NCBI RefSeq assembly: GCF_000373105.1
Contig: NZ_KB890433.1
Coordinates: 16,286 to 80,285 of the forward strand
Length of the DNA stretch: 64,000 nucleotides
Origin: Neolewinella persica DSM 23188
GTDB taxonomy: Bacteria > Bacteroidota > Bacteroidia > Chitinophagales > Saprospiraceae
Direction: 5' to 3'
Made by a program: the position numbers and the translations under genes. Each line of letters begins with the position of its first letter. Positions within the stretch are counted from its first letter, which is position 1. This document shows positions 16,639 through 24,741 of this stretch, one piece after another. The notes under the pieces are model-generated. The model was not told the DNA's origin. It made no database searches and saw only the letters and a program-made list of their open reading frames with translations.

Positions 16639-17724
16639 ATGCAAATTTTGACGATCGTAATCGGTATCATTTTCGTGTTGTTGCTGCTTAGTTTGTTGGC
16701 GACCACGATGATGGAGTTGTTGTCTTCGGTGTTTAGCCTGCGTGGCCGTAACCTGGTGAAGGCATTGCGGAACATGTTGGCCAGTTCGGATAAGAACGAG
16801 GTGCTGGTCGATGCTTTTCAGCAAAATAGCATGTACCGTCACCTGACGCAACAGTACGGACGGGAGCAGAAAGGCTTCTCGGCTCCGAGTTACATGAGTG
16901 CGGAGACCTTTCAGAGCATCCTTCTCGATGTGATTCTGAAGGGGGAACCGATCGACAACCTGGAGGAGAAGATCAAAACACTTCCGGACGAGGATTTGAA
17001 AAATGTGTTGTCTCAGTTACTGCGTGAAAGTGGGGGGCAGCGGGATTTATTCCGGTTGGAAGTCCAGAACTGGTACAACAACGTGATGGACCGTGCGGCT
17101 GGCTGGTACAAACGTTACACCCAGAAAATATTATTGCTCATGGGGCTTGGCATTGCCGTATTGTTTAACGCCGACGTGGTGGCGCTCTACGACCGGCTGA
17201 GCAATGATCCTGAGACACTTGAGCAACTGGCGGACGCTGCTGAACGGTACGTGCAAGCGCGGGACCAGGCAGGTCCGATTAAGAATCAGGCGGGGCCGCA
17301 GGTGCAAACACCGCCCGTGGCCGTCCCTTCGGGCGGCGGACCGGCACCGGTGGATACGGCGAATATGTCGGCTGCGCCAACCACCGATGCCGCCCCGGCA
17401 CCGGGCGGCGGTTATCAGCCTGCGGAGCCCGTACCGGCCACTTACCTCTATTCGGGAGAAGACGCATCGGATCAGGACTTCCGCACTTCGCTGGAGGACT
17501 TAAAGGGGCTGCTCAACAATGAGATCGCTGAAATTAAGCGTCCTCTTGGCCTTGGCTGGGAAGGGGTGTCTATGCGGGACATGGAAGCCTATGACCTGAT
17601 GTCCAAGTTGCTGGGCTTTATCCTTACCGCCCTGGCCATAAGTATGGGCGCACCGTTCTGGTTTGACCTGTTGAAGAAACTGGTGAATATTCGGAGTTCG
17701 GGGTCTAGGCCGTATGAGAATTAG
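16639..17724 (+). CDS. Membrane protein of unknown function
   Basis: A 361-residue protein with an N-terminal helix (MQILTIVIGIIFVLLLLSLL), a central helix (ILLLMGLGIAVLFNADVVAL) and a C-terminal helix (LLGFILTALAISMGAPFWF). Between the last two lies a Pro/Ala/Gly-rich loop (about residues 215-275) that includes a class I repeat read as AGPQVQ. The first loop has a helical domain with LEEKIKTLPDEDLKNVLSQL. I do not recognise the family. The start at 16639 is favoured because upstream in-frame codons are repeat sequence. Confidence 0.72.
   Translation: MQILTIVIGIIFVLLLLSLLATTMMELLSSVFSLRGRNLVKALRNMLASSDKNEVLVDAFQQNSMYRHLTQQYGREQKGFSAPSYMSAETFQSILLDVILKGEPIDNLEEKIKTLPDEDLKNVLSQLLRESGGQRDLFRLEVQNWYNNVMDRAAGWYKRYTQKILLLMGLGIAVLFNADVVALYDRLSNDPETLEQLADAAERYVQARDQAGPIKNQAGPQVQTPPVAVPSGGGPAPVDTANMSAAPTTDAAPAPGGGYQPAEPVPATYLYSGEDASDQDFRTSLEDLKGLLNNEIAEIKRPLGLGWEGVSMRDMEAYDLMSKLLGFILTALAISMGAPFWFDLLKKLVNIRSSGSRPYEN
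17289..17306 (+). repeat. Class I 18-mer, copy e (inside a CDS)
   Basis: GGCGGGGCCGCAGGTGCA, one mismatch, in the low-complexity loop of the membrane protein and read as AGPQVQ. Confidence 0.75.
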
Positions 17725-17726
17725 GC

Positions 17727-17870
17727 AGGTATCAAGTTGCAGGTATCAAGTTGCAGGTATCAAGTTGCAAGTATCAAGTTGCAGGTTGCAGGATAGGCCC
17801 CGTTTTTGGTGGTGGAACCTGTCACCTGCAACAACTTGTAACCTACAACTTGAAACTTGCAACCTGAACC
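17727..17870. repeat. Class V tandem words with inverted counterpart
   Basis: Four tandem copies of a 14-base unit, ATCAAGTTGCAGGT, then after about 40 bases the inverse words CCTGCAACAACTTGTAACC and CAACTTGAAACTTGCAACC. The block could fold into an imperfect hairpin after the membrane-protein gene and ends directly at the tRNA promoter. Confidence 0.75.
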
Positions 17871-17872
17871 AC

Positions 17873-17903
17873 TTGCACACGTCAGAACCTTAGGCTACTT
17901 TTG
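17873..17903 (+). promoter_or_regulatory. tRNA-Arg promoter
   Basis: TTG at 17873-17875, 20-base spacer, TACTTTTG at 17896-17903. This matches the Bacteroidota consensus. The tRNA begins about 53 bases later. Confidence 0.65.
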
Positions 17904-17956
17904 CCCCGCTTCTGATGCAACCTATCCATCTGGTTCAGCGTTAGCGACATAAATCC

Positions 17957-18028
17957 GGTCTCGTAGTACAACGGATAGTATACAGGTTTCCGAAGCCTGC
18001 GATGATGGTTCGATTCCATCCGAGACCA
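17957..18028 (+). tRNA. tRNA-Arg (anticodon CCG)
   Basis: A 72-base cloverleaf. The acceptor stem is GGTCTCG with CGAGACC and discriminator A. The anticodon stem CAGGT / GCCTG encloses the loop TTCCGAA, giving anticodon CCG for the codon CGG. The T arm is GATGGTTCGATTCCATC. CCA is not encoded, so it must be added after transcription. The gene is directly followed by a decayed integrase and appears to be an old integration site. Confidence 0.95.
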
Positions 18029-18040
18029 CTTCCACCCTGT

Positions 18041-18427
18041 ATCGCGAAGAACACCGTTAAACAGTATAAGTCCCACTTAAAGCGTCTGCGCGGCTACGCC
18101 GCCATTACCCAGAAGGAAGATATTTCCTTCGACGACTTGCAACTGAACTATAACACTGACTTTAAGCAGTATATGATGGGGTCCGGTTGGGCGCCGGCCA
18201 GCATCAGCAAGCACATCCGAATTCTAAAGTAGTTCATGCGCCTGACACTGGAGCTCGGTCACCAAGAAAACACCGACTTTCAACTCAAAGCCTCCGCCGG
18301 CACCCGCGTACCGGCTAAAAAAAATCTACCTTTTACCTCAGAGTTTATGGTTGGATTAGCGGTGATTAATAGTCCAGAACTAGGTGCAACAAAAGTTGAA
18401 TTCCTGATACAGAGATATTGTCCGTAG
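18041..18427 (+). pseudogene. Tyrosine recombinase (phage integrase) N-terminal remnant
   Basis: Starting 13 bases after the tRNA, the frame reads NTVKQYKSHLKRLRGYA ... ISFDDLQLNYNTDFKQYM ... ASISKHIRILK, which resembles the SAM-like core-binding domain of Bacteroidota tyrosine recombinases. It is interrupted by TAG at 18230-18232 and continues in the same frame as FMRLTLELGHQENTDFQLKA. No start codon outside the tRNA, no catalytic domain (R..HxxR..Y) and no continuation after 18427 are seen. It is interpreted as the remains of an element integrated at tRNA-Arg. Confidence 0.75.
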
Positions 18428-18543
18428 ATGCCAGATACATTTATAACCAAAATAAAAAGAGTAGATACTTTGAGAATAATAACGGTAATACGATTAATAC
18501 GAAACTTCAAAATTAGTAATCTGAAAATTTACAGTCGTTTCAA

Positions 18544-19224
18544 CTATGATTGACACCAACCTACATAAAATAATCTAGATTCGTACAATTCTCTCGTCAA
18601 AGCCTTAAATTCATCATAGCTGTTATCGTCATTTTTATTCAGTATTTTTTCAAGTTGTCCTGCCCATAATTGTAATTCCTCTTTATCGTAAAATTGATCG
18701 TTGCCGTAAAAATTATAGTCGCAAATCCCACCATCGTATACTGAAAATAGTAACTCTATCTTAATTTTATTATACCAGTCGTAATTTTCACTTAACAATT
18801 CCTCAGAGAAAACTTCACCAGGAGAACCTTCACCGATTAACTTAGTAAATTCTAGCTTGTTTAAATCAAAATAGCTAGGTGAGACTATGTTTCGGTTGTC
18901 CAAGCGAAATAGAAGAGTTGGTAGTCTTTTTGCTTCATTTTCAAAATGAATCGAAGTTATTTTACTGTAGATTGGCAATTTTTCTTTAGCTATGAGATCC
19001 ATAATTTCAGAACTATTCAAACTTAGAGACTCCCTATTTTCACTAAAGTGAATACACAAAGATTCATCTATCATCGCATAATTTCCGTATAGAGAGTAAT
19101 ATTTATCACCTTCATACTCAAGTTCCAAGTAATATACTCGTCCAACATCAATATTTGTACATTGAGTGGTATTTGTCATCGACATAGAAACTGTAAGCAA
19201 ACATAATATTTTAGACAAGACCAT
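18544..19224 (-). CDS. AT-rich orphan hypothetical protein
   Basis: A 226-residue protein with a short hydrophobic N terminus (MVLSKILCLLTVSMSMT), possibly a signal peptide, then an acidic, Tyr- and Asn-rich body. No family is recognised. Base composition is much richer in A and T than that of nearly all other genes here, and codon use follows. Together with the adjacent integrase remnant this points to transfer. There is no neighbour that suggests a role. Confidence 0.65.
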   Translation of the reverse strand: MVLSKILCLLTVSMSMTNTTQCTNIDVGRVYYLELEYEGDKYYSLYGNYAMIDESLCIHFSENRESLSLNSSEIMDLIAKEKLPIYSKITSIHFENEAKRLPTLLFRLDNRNIVSPSYFDLNKLEFTKLIGEGSPGEVFSEELLSENYDWYNKIKIELLFSVYDGGICDYNFYGNDQFYDKEELQLWAGQLEKILNKNDDNSYDEFKALTRELYESRLFYVGWCQS

Positions 19225-19698
19225 TTTTAATATTTAAAAGCTAGTTCAAAGTTCTCAAAAAGTTAGTGTAACTCTAAAAAACTAGAGTGCTGATTTTAAA
19301 TTAATTATGAATCATGAGCGAAAATATAAGCCGGCCTGTTTTTGTTGCCTACTAACCAAGCTTATATACGTATTACGTAAACAATCCTATCAGCGCAATG
19401 TGTATACCCCCACAATATACTCCCACTTCCCAACAAGCCGCCCTCCCCAAGACCGGCGGGGCAAAAAGAAAAGGTTGCTAATATAAAGTAGTCTATGCCG
19501 CCTGGACAAGCAGTCAAGTACTCTACCCATCTTCCAGCCGGATAGTCGCTGATGGTCCCGGCTTAACTCGCTGCTTTCGACCAGAACTGTTTTGGCCTCC
19601 TCAATCCAAAATCTCTACCAATCCGTCGATTGATCTTGCCAATTCGGCGACGGTGCGATACATTGAGTTTAACCCCAACCACCAATTAAGCACCAACC
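19225..19698. other. Gene-free stretch within the putative island
   Basis: 474 bases. The left part is AT-rich like the orphan gene; the right part returns to the usual composition. I see no intact gene, no repeat of the tRNA 3' end (no attachment-site duplicate) and no class I-VII word array. Confidence 0.5.
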
Positions 19699-20088
19699 AT
19701 GGAAGCGGAACTACGCCAACAAGCCAAGAAAAAAGTATACGCCAAATTGGCCTTTTTTCAGTGCGTAATTATCTTTTCTGTCGCCGCAGTGGTACTGCTT
19801 ATGCTGAGTCTTTACCTTACCAGTGTAAGCTTTTGGTTAAGGTTACCGATCCCCGTGCTCTTCATGGTCCTGGGGGTGCTCTATGTTTCAGCTTATGGAC
19901 TGCCAACGGCGGACGGGCCTTCCGATAATTGGGAGGAAGAAGAAATCGAAAAGGAAATGAATAATCTTCGCCGACGGCAGAAGGTCCAGCTCCCACCACT
20001 ACAGGATTTGTCGGAATTAGATAGGTTGGAACTTAAAGAACTGGAGCGGCTTCAGGATAAGTGGGAAGTTGGAGAGGATTATGTCTAA
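19699..20088 (+). CDS. 2TM domain-containing protein
   Basis: A 129-residue membrane protein. Two hydrophobic helices (about residues 19-42 and 49-68) follow the basic motif KKKVYAKLAFFQCVIIF, which resembles the 2TM domain common in Bacteroidota. The C-terminal half is a charged helix (EEEEIEKEMNNLRRRQK), as usual for this family near histidine kinases and LytTR regulators. Function unknown. Confidence 0.75.
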   Translation: MEAELRQQAKKKVYAKLAFFQCVIIFSVAAVVLLMLSLYLTSVSFWLRLPIPVLFMVLGVLYVSAYGLPTADGPSDNWEEEEIEKEMNNLRRRQKVQLPPLQDLSELDRLELKELERLQDKWEVGEDYV

Positions 20089-20104
20089 GACACCCTAATA
20101 TGCT

Positions 20105-20722
20105 TTAATTGGGTTTAGCTACACCCCAGTAATTGAAACTTGCAGGTTTCCAACCTGGTATGTACCTTTTTTCAAGGTTATCCATTTTGAACCCATTCTC
20201 TTCAATGATCAACTGAATATCTTTATTCAGGTTACAACCGCCCCCAAGGCGTTTCCAAAGTGGATTAATCACATTCTGCCATTTTTGAACGGCCTTGTCA
20301 GGTGCCTTTCCGTGTTCACAAAATATCAATTTCCCTTTAGTTTTTAAAACTCTTCGTACTTCTTCAAGGGCCTTACTCGTATCAGGGATGGTACAAAGTG
20401 CATAGGTAATAACAACTGAATCAAAGCTGTTGTCTTCCTCGGGAATGTTTTCGGCATATGCCTTTACGAAGTCAAAATCAAATGATAGGTTATTCGTGTC
20501 GATTACGTTTTTGTCCCACATTTCTATTGATGGATCGATGGCGGTTAGGTGCTTTACATTTTCATTGTTATAGAGAGGCAGGTTTAGTCCTGAACCAATT
20601 CCAATTTCTAAAACATTCCCGGTAGCTAATGTAATTACTTTCATTCGTTGTTGCATATTAGGACTTTGCTTACAAGCATAGTCAACTACTTTTGGAAGAA
20701 TGTATTTATCGTAAATCGTCAT
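20105..20722 (-). CDS. Class I SAM-dependent methyltransferase
   Basis: A 205-residue cytosolic enzyme with the Rossmann-type motifs of small-molecule methyltransferases: VLEIGIGSGLNLPLY (SAM glycine loop), TAIDPSIEMWDKN (acidic end of strand 2), FDSVVITYALCTIPD and LKTKGKLIFCEHG. The substrate cannot be read; the layout resembles UbiE-like or phospholipid methyltransferases. Composition is richer in A and T than the neighbours, so it may belong to the same transferred segment as the orphan gene at 18.5 kb. Confidence 0.88.
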   Translation of the reverse strand: MTIYDKYILPKVVDYACKQSPNMQQRMKVITLATGNVLEIGIGSGLNLPLYNNENVKHLTAIDPSIEMWDKNVIDTNNLSFDFDFVKAYAENIPEEDNSFDSVVITYALCTIPDTSKALEEVRRVLKTKGKLIFCEHGKAPDKAVQKWQNVINPLWKRLGGGCNLNKDIQLIIEENGFKMDNLEKRYIPGWKPASFNYWGVAKPN

Positions 20723-21000
20723 CGGTTTTTTAGTTTCTGCTGAGATTATTCACAATGTAGTAAACTTCAGTGTTCCCTCATGGTCCAGTCACGCCATCTG
20801 GGCAGAGGATTCAAATGAAATAGGCTATTAGTCTGGCTACTCCCTGGACGCCCTGAATTTATCCAGGTTTTGGCGGGCGAAGATGTAAAGATAACCGGCC
20901 ACAATGAAGGCCCGAAAGCCACCTTCACTCGCTGGAAGACCTCGCCCTTAGGGACTACGGGTAAATAACCTGTCAAATATCCCATATCGCTTATCCCATA

Positions 21001-22074
21001 TCAGCCCTCCCGAAACCACTCAAACCCCTCCCCGTCATACTGACACACGCCTTCTACGGTTCCAAACCAGATATTCCCCGCTGTGTCTTCCGTAATTCCA
21101 AAAACCATGGAGTTTACCTGAAGAATCTGGGTGAAATTATCCTTGGTAAACGGTAGGGGGGCAGAATTGGCCGCAAATCGATAAAGCCCGGTTTTTTCAC
21201 TCCCTGGAGCCATAATTACGCTGACCCAGATGTCTCCGGCGCGGTCTTCGTAAAGGTAGCCGACGAAGTCTTCCAGTAGGGTAGTGAAGGTGCTGCCGTC
21301 GTAGCGGATCAGGCCGTCGCTACCGCCGAACCAGAGTTCACCGGACTTAAGCGGCAGGATGTTCCGGACGTTACTGAATGGTTGTCCATCGGCCTTCCTG
21401 AGGGGGAGGAATGACTGACCATCAAGGTAACTTAGCCCACCAGTGGAGGCGACCCATATTTTTCCGGATTGGTCCTGTGCAATGGAATGTATTTCGTTGT
21501 CCGGCAGTCCGTCAGCACTGGTGAAGTTTTGGAACATGGTCCCATCGTAGCGGCTCACTCCACCGTGCGTGCCAAACCAAAGATTACCAGCCTTGTCCTC
21601 CATTATGCATTCCACCATATTACTCGCCAGGCCATTGTCGGTCGTGAAGTTGGTGAAGTCTGATCCGTTGTAGCGATAAACGCCGGCACCAATGGTGCCG
21701 AACCAAAGATCATCACGCTTATCTTCCAACAGGGTGAATACACGGTGACGCCGCAACCCCGCTTTATTCGTGTAGTTGGTAAAGGCTGTCCCGTCATAGC
21801 AGACAATTCCATTCCAGGTCGCCAGCCATACTTTTCCGTCCTTCGTTTGCAAAACATTTCGGGTAATTGTTGCAGGCGCAGTCTTTGTTATTAAGTCAGT
21901 ATTCTCCGTGAAATACGGATCGTGATCGTGCTGGTTTTTTAAGGCCCGCCAGGGGACGGTGGCTTTTGGATCTTCTGTTTTCTTATTTGGGGCCTCCTTT
22001 TCAACCTGCGCGGTACAGCCGGTAATTCCGAAGATTAATAACAGAATGAAGAAGTGCTTGATATGTAGGAGCAT
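21001..22074 (-). CDS. Two-component-regulator propeller lipoprotein
   Basis: A 357-residue protein with a lipoprotein signal (LIFGITGCTAQ). About seven propeller repeats follow, each with a version of the motif DKAGNLWFGTHGGVSRYDG and a following FTNFTTDNGL-like segment. This Reg_prop beta-propeller is usually the periplasmic sensor of hybrid two-component systems or of LytS-type kinases. Here it is a stand-alone lipoprotein, downstream of and co-directional with the LytTR regulator and kinase, but separated by 574 bases of repeats, so a link is only suggested. Confidence 0.85.
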   Translation of the reverse strand: MLLHIKHFFILLLIFGITGCTAQVEKEAPNKKTEDPKATVPWRALKNQHDHDPYFTENTDLITKTAPATITRNVLQTKDGKVWLATWNGIVCYDGTAFTNYTNKAGLRRHRVFTLLEDKRDDLWFGTIGAGVYRYNGSDFTNFTTDNGLASNMVECIMEDKAGNLWFGTHGGVSRYDGTMFQNFTSADGLPDNEIHSIAQDQSGKIWVASTGGLSYLDGQSFLPLRKADGQPFSNVRNILPLKSGELWFGGSDGLIRYDGSTFTTLLEDFVGYLYEDRAGDIWVSVIMAPGSEKTGLYRFAANSAPLPFTKDNFTQILQVNSMVFGITEDTAGNIWFGTVEGVCQYDGEGFEWFREG

Positions 22075-22648
22075 GTTACTGAATTGGGAAGATGAAGCGC
22101 TAAACTAGGTACTGTAATCCCGAGCGCGGACTAAAAGTAGGTGGGGTAGACAGACATTTACATTGTTTTACAAACCAGCGGTAAATTATTGGGTGTAGGG
22201 TAATTAAAATCTTGTCTCTGTACTCTTAAAGTCGCCTCTCCCCCGGAGAGGGATGACCCAAGCATAGGTTTTTTAGGTAAAATGGAAGATATTACAGGGC
22301 CTCAAACTCAAGTAATAACTACAGTTTAAGCCAATTGATCAGATCCAGTAAGGCGGTAGCCGCAGCGTAGCTTAGTTCCCCTCTCCGGGGGAGAGGGGTT
22401 AGGGGAGAGGCGACTTAGGGCGGGCTGAAATTCAAATTTTAACCACCCTACATGGAGTGTATGTATTGGTCTGTAAGAAGTAGAAACTGACTTACCAACC
22501 TTGTCACCGACGGTAACTCCGCGCTCCTCCGCCTCTCCGCTTCTCCGCGCGAGAATGAAGGGTAAGTTTTCGCGCGGAGTAGAGGGAGAGGCGGAGAAGC
22601 GCGGAGAAAAAAGGTAATGGGTGGGGGAGCGCAAGTGCTTGCTACGAC
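22075..22648. other. Repeat-rich intergenic region
   Basis: No gene is seen. An element near 22228-22256 (AAGTCGCCTCTCCCCCGGAG) returns inverted at 22378-22420 (CCCCTCTCCGGGGGAGAGGG ... GAGAGGCGACTT), the second copy with an extra GGTTAGGGGAGAGG. A separate strong hairpin lies at 22518-22605. Confidence 0.6.
22518..22605. repeat. Class VI long hairpin
   Basis: The arm 22518-22555 (starting TCCGCGCTCCTCCGCCTCTC, ending CGCGCGAGAA) is the near-complete inverse of 22567-22605 (TTTTCGCGCGGAG ... GAGGCGGAGAAGCGCGGA). It lies just downstream of the LytTR regulator gene's stop on the minus strand. A related hairpin is at 35511-35576. Confidence 0.75.
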
Positions 22649-23347
22649 TTAATCAAACATCTTCCGCCAGACCCTTCCCCTGCTTTCCGAAACAGTAACC
22701 ACCTCCCCACCTGGTAGCGTCAGCGCATACCGGCCCCGGCTCAATTTACCGATGTTTTGAACGGCCTCCAGGCGAACAATCTCCGATCGATTGATCTGGA
22801 AGAAGGTGGTGTCCAGCTTCTTTGCAAAGGCGGACAGGCTTTGGTGAATCATATCACTTCCGGCGGAGTGATACAACCTCAGGTAATGATCATAAGTACG
22901 GATTAGGTGCACGTTTTCTAGTGATAGGAATTTGCCGCCACCGTCCTTGTCTGGTAAAAAGAGCTGGTGGAGTGGGGTAGCACGCACGGATAATCGTTCG
23001 CGGACCAAAGTTAGCGTAGCCGCCAGCCGCTGTGAGCGAACGGGTTTCATCAGATAATCCAGGGCATGCACTTCAAAGGCCTTGATGGCGTATTGGTCGT
23101 AGGCGGTGACGAAAACGACCAGCGGGCAGTAATTGAGCTGGGAAAGCAACTCAAATCCGTTAGTGCCGGGCATATTGATATCGAGAAACAGGAGGTCGGG
23201 GCGCAGGGAATCGATTAGCGGGATGGCGGCCCTTGCGGTGCCGCTCTCACCTATAATGCGGCAACCGCCGATCTCCGTAAGCAGGGAGGTTAGCTCTACC
23301 CGCGCCAGCCGTTCATCATCGACGATAACGCAACTTAGGTCTGTCAT
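22649..23347 (-). CDS. LytTR-family response regulator
   Basis: A 232-residue regulator: receiver domain at 1-120 with acidic pair VDDE at 9-12, phosphoacceptor Asp56 (LLFLDINMPG), TAYDQYA and LMKP. A LytTR DNA-binding domain follows at about 130-232 (FLSLENVHLIRTYDHYLRLY, FFQINRSEIVRLEAV). Its ATG overlaps the kinase stop by four bases (ATGA), so kinase and regulator are co-translated. Confidence 0.93.
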   Translation of the reverse strand: MTDLSCVIVDDERLARVELTSLLTEIGGCRIIGESGTARAAIPLIDSLRPDLLFLDINMPGTNGFELLSQLNYCPLVVFVTAYDQYAIKAFEVHALDYLMKPVRSQRLAATLTLVRERLSVRATPLHQLFLPDKDGGGKFLSLENVHLIRTYDHYLRLYHSAGSDMIHQSLSAFAKKLDTTFFQINRSEIVRLEAVQNIGKLSRGRYALTLPGGEVVTVSESRGRVWRKMFD

Positions 23348-24375
23348 TGGGCGATCGGGATTTTTAGGGTGGCAGTAGTTTGATGACGGCCGTTGGTAGA
23401 GGCTGTAAGATGAAGCAGATCGTTCGCTTCATATTGTAAGAGGAGGCGCTGACGCAGGTGCTTAAGTCCGGACCCAGAGGCAGTGGTGGGGCGATAGTCT
23501 CCATCGTTAGTTACGGTGAGGACCCAATAGTCGTTGTTCGAATTGATGCGGACGGATATAGCTCCGCCGGCTTCTAACTGGTTGATGCCGTGCTTAATGC
23601 CATTCTCTACTAAAGTATGTAGGCTCAATGGTGGGAGCCGGCAAGCTTCAGTTCCCGGCTCAATGTACCAGTTGACCTGTAACCGTTCTTCCAGCCGCAT
23701 CTGTTCCAACGCAACGTATTCCTGGGTGATATGTATTTCCTCGCAAAGGGGGACCACCTCCCGCTCACTTTGCCGGAGGGAATATCGAAGTAACTCCGCC
23801 AGCCGATCAATGGCCTGACGGGAACGGGCGGTATCCTCCCGGGTCAATGCCTTAATACCGTTGAGGGCATTGAATAGGAAATGCGGATTCAGCTCTGCGT
23901 TCAACTTGGCCAACTGGGCCTCGACGGCCAACTTAGCGCCGCGCGCAGCGGCGGCCTCGGCCCGGGCCGACTGGCGGGCAAAATGATACCCATGAAAGCC
24001 AAGTAACCAGATGGCATGGTACCGTAATCCGCCGGCCATCGCACCGAAGAAGATGTCCCAGTTGTAAACCCCATCATACCGTAGGTGAAAAACGAAGTAT
24101 CCCATAAGTTGATATTGACCGACCAGCAGGAACCAGGCTACCAGAACTACGGGGACCAGCTGCTTGGCAGACAACCGAACCCAACCGAACCGATGGGCAA
24201 GTCGGCGATAACCATCAGTAACGATGATTTGTGAAATCACTTGCCCGATAAGGAACAATACCGGTATCAGGTAAGAACCATTAACCGGCTGCTCAAAGTG
24301 CAGCCAATACGGAATCAATGACCCCCAGCCGAGGAATTGACACCACCAATAGAGGGAGGATTTAGTGTTCAGCAT
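23344..24375 (-). CDS. LytS/YehU-type sensor histidine kinase
   Basis: A 343-residue membrane kinase with four predicted transmembrane helices in the first 135 residues. Then comes the His_kinase dimerisation domain with the phosphorylated histidine in LNPHFLFNALNGIKAL, and a short ATPase domain (TLVENGIKHGINQ as N box; NDGDYRPTTASGSGLKHLRQ as G box). It lacks a periplasmic sensor, so the signal is probably sensed within the membrane or through a partner. First gene of a two-gene operon. Confidence 0.92.
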   Translation of the reverse strand: MLNTKSSLYWWCQFLGWGSLIPYWLHFEQPVNGSYLIPVLFLIGQVISQIIVTDGYRRLAHRFGWVRLSAKQLVPVVLVAWFLLVGQYQLMGYFVFHLRYDGVYNWDIFFGAMAGGLRYHAIWLLGFHGYHFARQSARAEAAAARGAKLAVEAQLAKLNAELNPHFLFNALNGIKALTREDTARSRQAIDRLAELLRYSLRQSEREVVPLCEEIHITQEYVALEQMRLEERLQVNWYIEPGTEACRLPPLSLHTLVENGIKHGINQLEAGGAISVRINSNNDYWVLTVTNDGDYRPTTASGSGLKHLRQRLLLQYEANDLLHLTASTNGRHQTTATLKIPIAQ

Positions 24376-24741
24376 TTAGTACGCAGTGATTAGGGTTTAG
24401 GATACAGCTGTCAGGATTCAGCGATCATTAATTAGTAATCATTCCAACAGCGGCAACTCTGTGCTTCCTCAGTGCCTCCCTTCGTGCTAACCTCAGTGAG
24501 AACAGTTAGCTGCGGAGCAGCCCAGAATGCTCTGCTCTTACCCCAAAGCTAAAGGCCAAATCACAAACTCCACCCAACTAATCCCTGAATCCTGAACACT
24601 GACGGCTAAAAACTGAAACCTGACCACTGAAACCTTTACCCTGCTTCCTGGATCCTCCCCTTGCACCCGCGTTCGCGCCCCCAAAACCCGCACTCACGAA
24701 AAATCCAGGTTTTACGCAAAATCTCCCGGCATCTTAGGCCC
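24376..24741. repeat. Divergent gap with class IV words and class I copy
   Basis: 366 bases with scattered words such as AGGATTCAGCGATC and, inverted, CTGAATCCTGAACACTGA and CTGAAACCTGACCACTGAAA. It also carries a weak class III relative near 24465-24510 and a class I repeat at 24662. No gene. Confidence 0.6.
24662..24679 (-). repeat. Class I 18-mer, copy f
   Basis: Minus-strand GGCGCGAACGCGGGTGCA, two mismatches, followed by AGGGGAGG. It lies 63 bases before the S41 peptidase start, between divergent genes. Confidence 0.65.

Noticed and set aside
17882-18076. Minus-strand frame whose product contains RMESNHHRRLRKPVYYPLYY
   Set aside because: It is the antisense reading of tRNA-Arg, a well-known kind of false protein in databases; the tRNA fold is unambiguous.
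18029-20760. A complete genomic island with attachment sites
   Set aside because: No duplicate of the tRNA 3' end was found downstream and the integrase is broken, so only a scar can be supported.
21001-24375. The propeller lipoprotein, LytTR regulator and kinase as one operon
   Set aside because: A 574-base repeat-filled gap with strong hairpins separates the lipoprotein gene from the other two; a functional link is possible but co-transcription is not supported.
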